Part shown: in pieces, positions 5,954 through 8,390 of the stretch
Layout of the letters: each line of letters opens with the position of its first letter
Position numbering within the stretch: position 1 is the stretch's first letter
Assembly (NCBI GenBank): GCA_964432925.1
Contig: CAYSPM010000125.1
Location: 1-8,390, forward strand
Direction: 5' to 3'
Source: CAYNTC01 sp964432925
Lineage (GTDB): Bacteria; Planctomycetota; Phycisphaerae; Sedimentisphaerales; Anaerobacaceae
Length of the DNA stretch: 8,390 nt
Made by a program: the position numbers and the translations under genes
The notes under the pieces: generated by a model
Told to the model about the DNA's origin: nothing
The model's input: only the letters and a program-made list of their open reading frames with translations
The model's database searches: none

Positions 5954-7927
5954 ATGGCCGTAGCCCAGATGATAAAAGTGATGATCGTCACCCATCGCTC
6001 GCAGGCTTCGCAGCTTCTCGAAACCCTGCAACGAGAGGGCATCTGCCAGATTCTTAATGCAGAGGAGGCAATCGTCAGTAAGGATGCTCCCGACCTTGTT
6101 CAAGCCGTAAAAAAGCCAGGAGACATCGAAACACTACTCGCTCACATACAAAAAAACACTACATTTTTGAAAAGCCATGCCCAGCCGCAAAAAGGCTTTG
6201 CTGCTGTATTTTCTCCACGTGCCGTCGTTGACGAGCGCGCATACAACGAAATTATTTCCGATGCGGATATTCTCAAGGTTGTTGATGAATCTGAAAACCT
6301 TGCTGCGTCAATAGAAAAGACCACAACAGAAATCGACAACCTAAACGTCACTTTGGATATATTATACCCATGGGAATCTCTGACAACCCCCGTGGAGGAA
6401 ATCGGCCCGCTTCAATATACAATCTCTTGGCCCGGCCTCATCCCCAGCCAGCATTTTAATCAGGTCGAACAGGATATTAGTCAATTCGATGCCGCAATCC
6501 AACTGGTAGGCACAGCCGCCGGCAAACACGCCTGTATTATAGTCTCCTTGACCGAAAACGCCCAGGATGTGCAGAAGCTCTTGCGCTCAGCAGAGTTCGA
6601 GCCGGTCCACTTCGAGTCTATGAAAGGAACTGCCGCAGATTTGATTCGCCAGTATAGCGACAAGTTGAATCAGGCCCGGCAGCAATTGCAAAATTACCAG
6701 AAAACCGCAGCCTCTTTATCCAAAAACCTTCTTAAGCTCCAAATTTTGCACGACCATTACAAAAACCTCCTTCAGAGAGAGCAAACAAGAGATACTGCAC
6801 CGGCAACACAACACACCGTCATATTGGAAGGTTGGGTCAAAAGGCATGACTATCCTCGCCTTGAAAAAGTAATCTCGCAGTATGAGGCCACGAGCTTGAC
6901 GCAGATCAAACCCGCTGAGGATGAGCAGGTTCCCGTCGAGATAGAGAACAAGAACATCATAAGGCCATTTGAGGTTATAACACGTCTGTATGGTATGCCG
7001 CGATATTTCGAGGTGGATCCGACAAAGTTCTTAGCTCCGTTTTTCGCCATCTTCTTTGCGCTTTGTCTGACCGACGCCGGCTATGGCCTTGTTATCATCG
7101 CTGTTATGATATTTCTAATCAAAAAAATGCAGGGCGACAAAAAGCTGATGTGGATGCTGGGGATTTGTTCTGCTGTCACAATTGTGACTGGATCTCTAAC
7201 GGGTGGCTGGTTTGGAGATGCCATTCAGCAGTTCATACCCGTCTTGAAGCCGGTCAGAGAAAAGATGCTCTGGTTCGATCCTTTTGAAAACCCGATGATG
7301 TTCTTCGGACTCTCACTCGCGATCGGCTATACCCAAATTCAGGCAGGTCTGCTGATCGCGTTTGTATACAACCTAAAGCGCAAGGACCTCGCTGCCGCTG
7401 TCTTTGACCAGGCCACATGGCTTGTCATGCTCAACTCGATTGTCTTATTTGGTGCCGGCAAAGCCGGCGTCATATCACCGCTGCTTGGCACATTCTTTGG
7501 TCGCCTCGCACTGGTCCCTGCTTTAGCTATCCTTTTATTTAGCCACAGAGAAGGTGCTCTGGCAGGCCGGATCGGCATGGGAGCATACAACTTGTTTAGC
7601 ACAATCTTTTATGTCGGCGATGTCCTCAGCTATCTTCGCTTAATGGCCCTGGGCATGGTGACCGCCGGCATCGCTATGGCTGTCAATGTAATAGCAAAAA
7701 TCTCTCTTGATATTCCCTACGGCATCGGTGTTGTAGTTATGATCTTGGTGCTCATTGGAGGCCATGGATTTAATATCGCTATGTCCGGCCTGGGAGCGTT
7801 CGTGCATACGTTGAGATTGCAGTACGTTGAGTTCTTCCCCAAGTTCTTCGTCGGAGGCGGGCGAAAATTCGAGCCCCTTGCCAGGAAGTACGAGCACGTT
7901 TATATCAAAAACGCAACAGAGAACTGA
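5954..7927 (+). CDS. ntpI: V/A-type ATP synthase subunit I (a-type membrane stator; NtpI)
   Basis: Membrane stator that forms the ion half-channels next to the K ring and anchors the peripheral stalks. The 657 residues are a normal length. The N-terminal half (1 to about 345) is cytoplasmic, with coiled coil around 230-282. The C-terminal half is membrane-embedded and begins with the family signature P349-R-Y-F-E-V-D-P-T-K-F-L-A-P-F-F followed by D-A-G-Y-G. Later motifs are Y-V-G-D-V-L-S-Y-L-R562-L-M-A-L-G, with the arginine matching the essential one of this family, then G-G-H604-G-F-N, and F-V-H-T-L-R621-L-Q-Y-V-E-F-F near the end, which holds the second conserved arginine. The ATG at 5954 starts one base after the H stop, with AAAGG at 5944-5948 as its ribosome site inside the end of H, so the two are probably translationally coupled. 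Subunit K follows after 35 bases. Confidence 0.96.
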   Translation: MAVAQMIKVMIVTHRSQASQLLETLQREGICQILNAEEAIVSKDAPDLVQAVKKPGDIETLLAHIQKNTTFLKSHAQPQKGFAAVFSPRAVVDERAYNEIISDADILKVVDESENLAASIEKTTTEIDNLNVTLDILYPWESLTTPVEEIGPLQYTISWPGLIPSQHFNQVEQDISQFDAAIQLVGTAAGKHACIIVSLTENAQDVQKLLRSAEFEPVHFESMKGTAADLIRQYSDKLNQARQQLQNYQKTAASLSKNLLKLQILHDHYKNLLQREQTRDTAPATQHTVILEGWVKRHDYPRLEKVISQYEATSLTQIKPAEDEQVPVEIENKNIIRPFEVITRLYGMPRYFEVDPTKFLAPFFAIFFALCLTDAGYGLVIIAVMIFLIKKMQGDKKLMWMLGICSAVTIVTGSLTGGWFGDAIQQFIPVLKPVREKMLWFDPFENPMMFFGLSLAIGYTQIQAGLLIAFVYNLKRKDLAAAVFDQATWLVMLNSIVLFGAGKAGVISPLLGTFFGRLALVPALAILLFSHREGALAGRIGMGAYNLFSTIFYVGDVLSYLRLMALGMVTAGIAMAVNVIAKISLDIPYGIGVVVMILVLIGGHGFNIAMSGLGAFVHTLRLQYVEFFPKFFVGGGRKFEPLARKYEHVYIKNATEN

Positions 7928-7946
7928 ACCTTACACTATAAGATGC

Positions 7947-7954
7947 GAAAGGAG
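7947..7954 (+). promoter_or_regulatory. Ribosome binding site of subunit K
   Basis: GAAAGGAG (7947-7954) lies eight bases ahead of the ATG at 7963. It is the strongest such site among the three ATPase genes, which fits the need for many K copies per complex. That link is inference. Confidence 0.6.
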
Positions 7955-7962
7955 ATTGCGCA

Positions 7963-8390
7963 ATGGACTATGGAATGATATTGGCTTTGGGCGGCGCGGG
8001 TTTAGCGGCTTTGTTGGCTGGTATCGGTTCAGCGATAGGAATCGGCATAGCCGGCAGAAGCGCGACCGGCGTCCTTAGCGAAAAGCCCGAACGATACGGA
8101 CAGATGTTCATTATGGTCGTCCTGCCGGGAACACAGGGATTCTATGGCTTCTTAGCCGCATTCATGGTCATGTTGAAACTTAATTTCTTCGGCGAAGGAC
8201 AACTGCCCGAATTGTCCGCCTCGCTTGGATTGCAGGCCTTCGTTTCGTGTCTGCCAATCGCCTTTGCCGGCCTGGTTAGCGCGATCTTTCAGGGCCGAGT
8301 TTGTTCCGGCGGCATACTAATGACCGCTAAAAGACCCGAGCTGGCCTTCAAGGCCGGTGTCATCTTCGCCGTCATGGTCGAGATTTACGC
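7963..8390 (+). CDS. ntpK: V/A-type ATP synthase subunit K (rotor ring, c-type; NtpK), 3' partial
   Basis: Rotor proteolipid that carries ions across the membrane. The window holds 142 full codons; the usual length is about 155-160, so only the end of helix 4 is missing. It is a duplicated hairpin with helices at about 8-31, 48-72, 86-111 and from 128 on. Helix 2 has L54-P-G-T57-Q58-G-F-Y61, helix 3 has Q110-G-R, and helix 4 has M-V-E140-I-Y, the ion-binding glutamate. The first hairpin lacks a carboxylate at the matching place, so there is one ion site per four helices. These residues line up with Leu61, Thr64, Gln65, Tyr68, Gln110 and Glu139 of Enterococcus hirae NtpK, a Na+ rotor, so Na+ coupling is predicted. 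C96 and C114 are unusual extra cysteines inside or near helix 3. Translation probably starts at ATG 7963, behind a strong ribosome site. Confidence 0.95.
   Translation, partial: MDYGMILALGGAGLAALLAGIGSAIGIGIAGRSATGVLSEKPERYGQMFIMVVLPGTQGFYGFLAAFMVMLKLNFFGEGQLPELSASLGLQAFVSCLPIAFAGLVSAIFQGRVCSGGILMTAKRPELAFKAGVIFAVMVEIY

Noticed and set aside
5852..7897. Minus-strand open frames across the ATPase H/I region
   Set aside because: The + strand proteins are unmistakable there, and the antisense products show no family features.
7827..8078. An 83-codon + strand frame overlapping the I-K junction
   Set aside because: It overlaps the conserved C-terminus of I and the N-terminus of K in another frame, and has no ribosome site or recognisable similarity.

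Overview
The window reads as bacterial chromosome, with every supported gene on the + strand. The best guess for the host is an anaerobic planctomycete of the Phycisphaerae (Sedimentisphaerales-like) type. This rests on two things. One is the secreted FG-GAP/VCBS-like repeat protein ending in a dockerin-like double EF-hand of the 'VDFLDFAILAEHWL ... GADITGDGKVD' style, which is common in that group. The other is a V/A-type rather than only F-type ATPase. The taxonomic call is inference; no rRNA or marker gene is present.

Layout: (1) 16-1218, a 12-helix major facilitator superfamily permease whose true start may lie upstream of the window. (2) 1219-1617, a non-coding gap with one candidate extended -10 promoter. 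(3) 1618-3732, an exported 704-residue protein made of two near-equal halves of five beta-propeller-type calcium repeats each, then a dockerin-like tail. It is clearly an internal tandem duplication. (4) 3733-4151, a second non-coding gap with two candidate sigma70-like promoters pointing toward the next gene. (5) 4152-5579, a malic enzyme with an N-terminal ACT regulatory domain. (6) 5647-8390 and beyond, the start of a V/A-type ATPase operon in the order peripheral-stalk subunit H (NtpF/AhaH), membrane subunit I (NtpI, a-type), rotor subunit K (NtpK, c-type). The window cuts K off. This order matches the beginning of the Enterococcus ntpFIKECGABD operon, so E, C, F/G, A, B and D would be expected downstream.

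How the genes may work together: subunits H, I and K belong to one rotary ATPase. The visible part of K keeps the residues that bind Na+ in the Enterococcus hirae rotor (Leu-Pro-Gly-Thr-Gln, the Tyr three residues on, the helix-3 Gln and the helix-4 Glu), so a sodium-coupled machine is predicted. The malic enzyme (malate to pyruvate plus CO2 and NAD(P)H) lies 67 bases upstream on the same strand and could share a transcript with it, but nothing in the sequence proves a functional link. The MFS permease and the propeller protein look like separate transcription units.

No mobile element, CRISPR array, rRNA or tRNA was recognised. Nothing here is clearly a new system. The points most worth a second look are the predicted Na+ specificity of the rotor, the doubled five-blade propeller protein, and the short cofactor-side loop in the malic enzyme.
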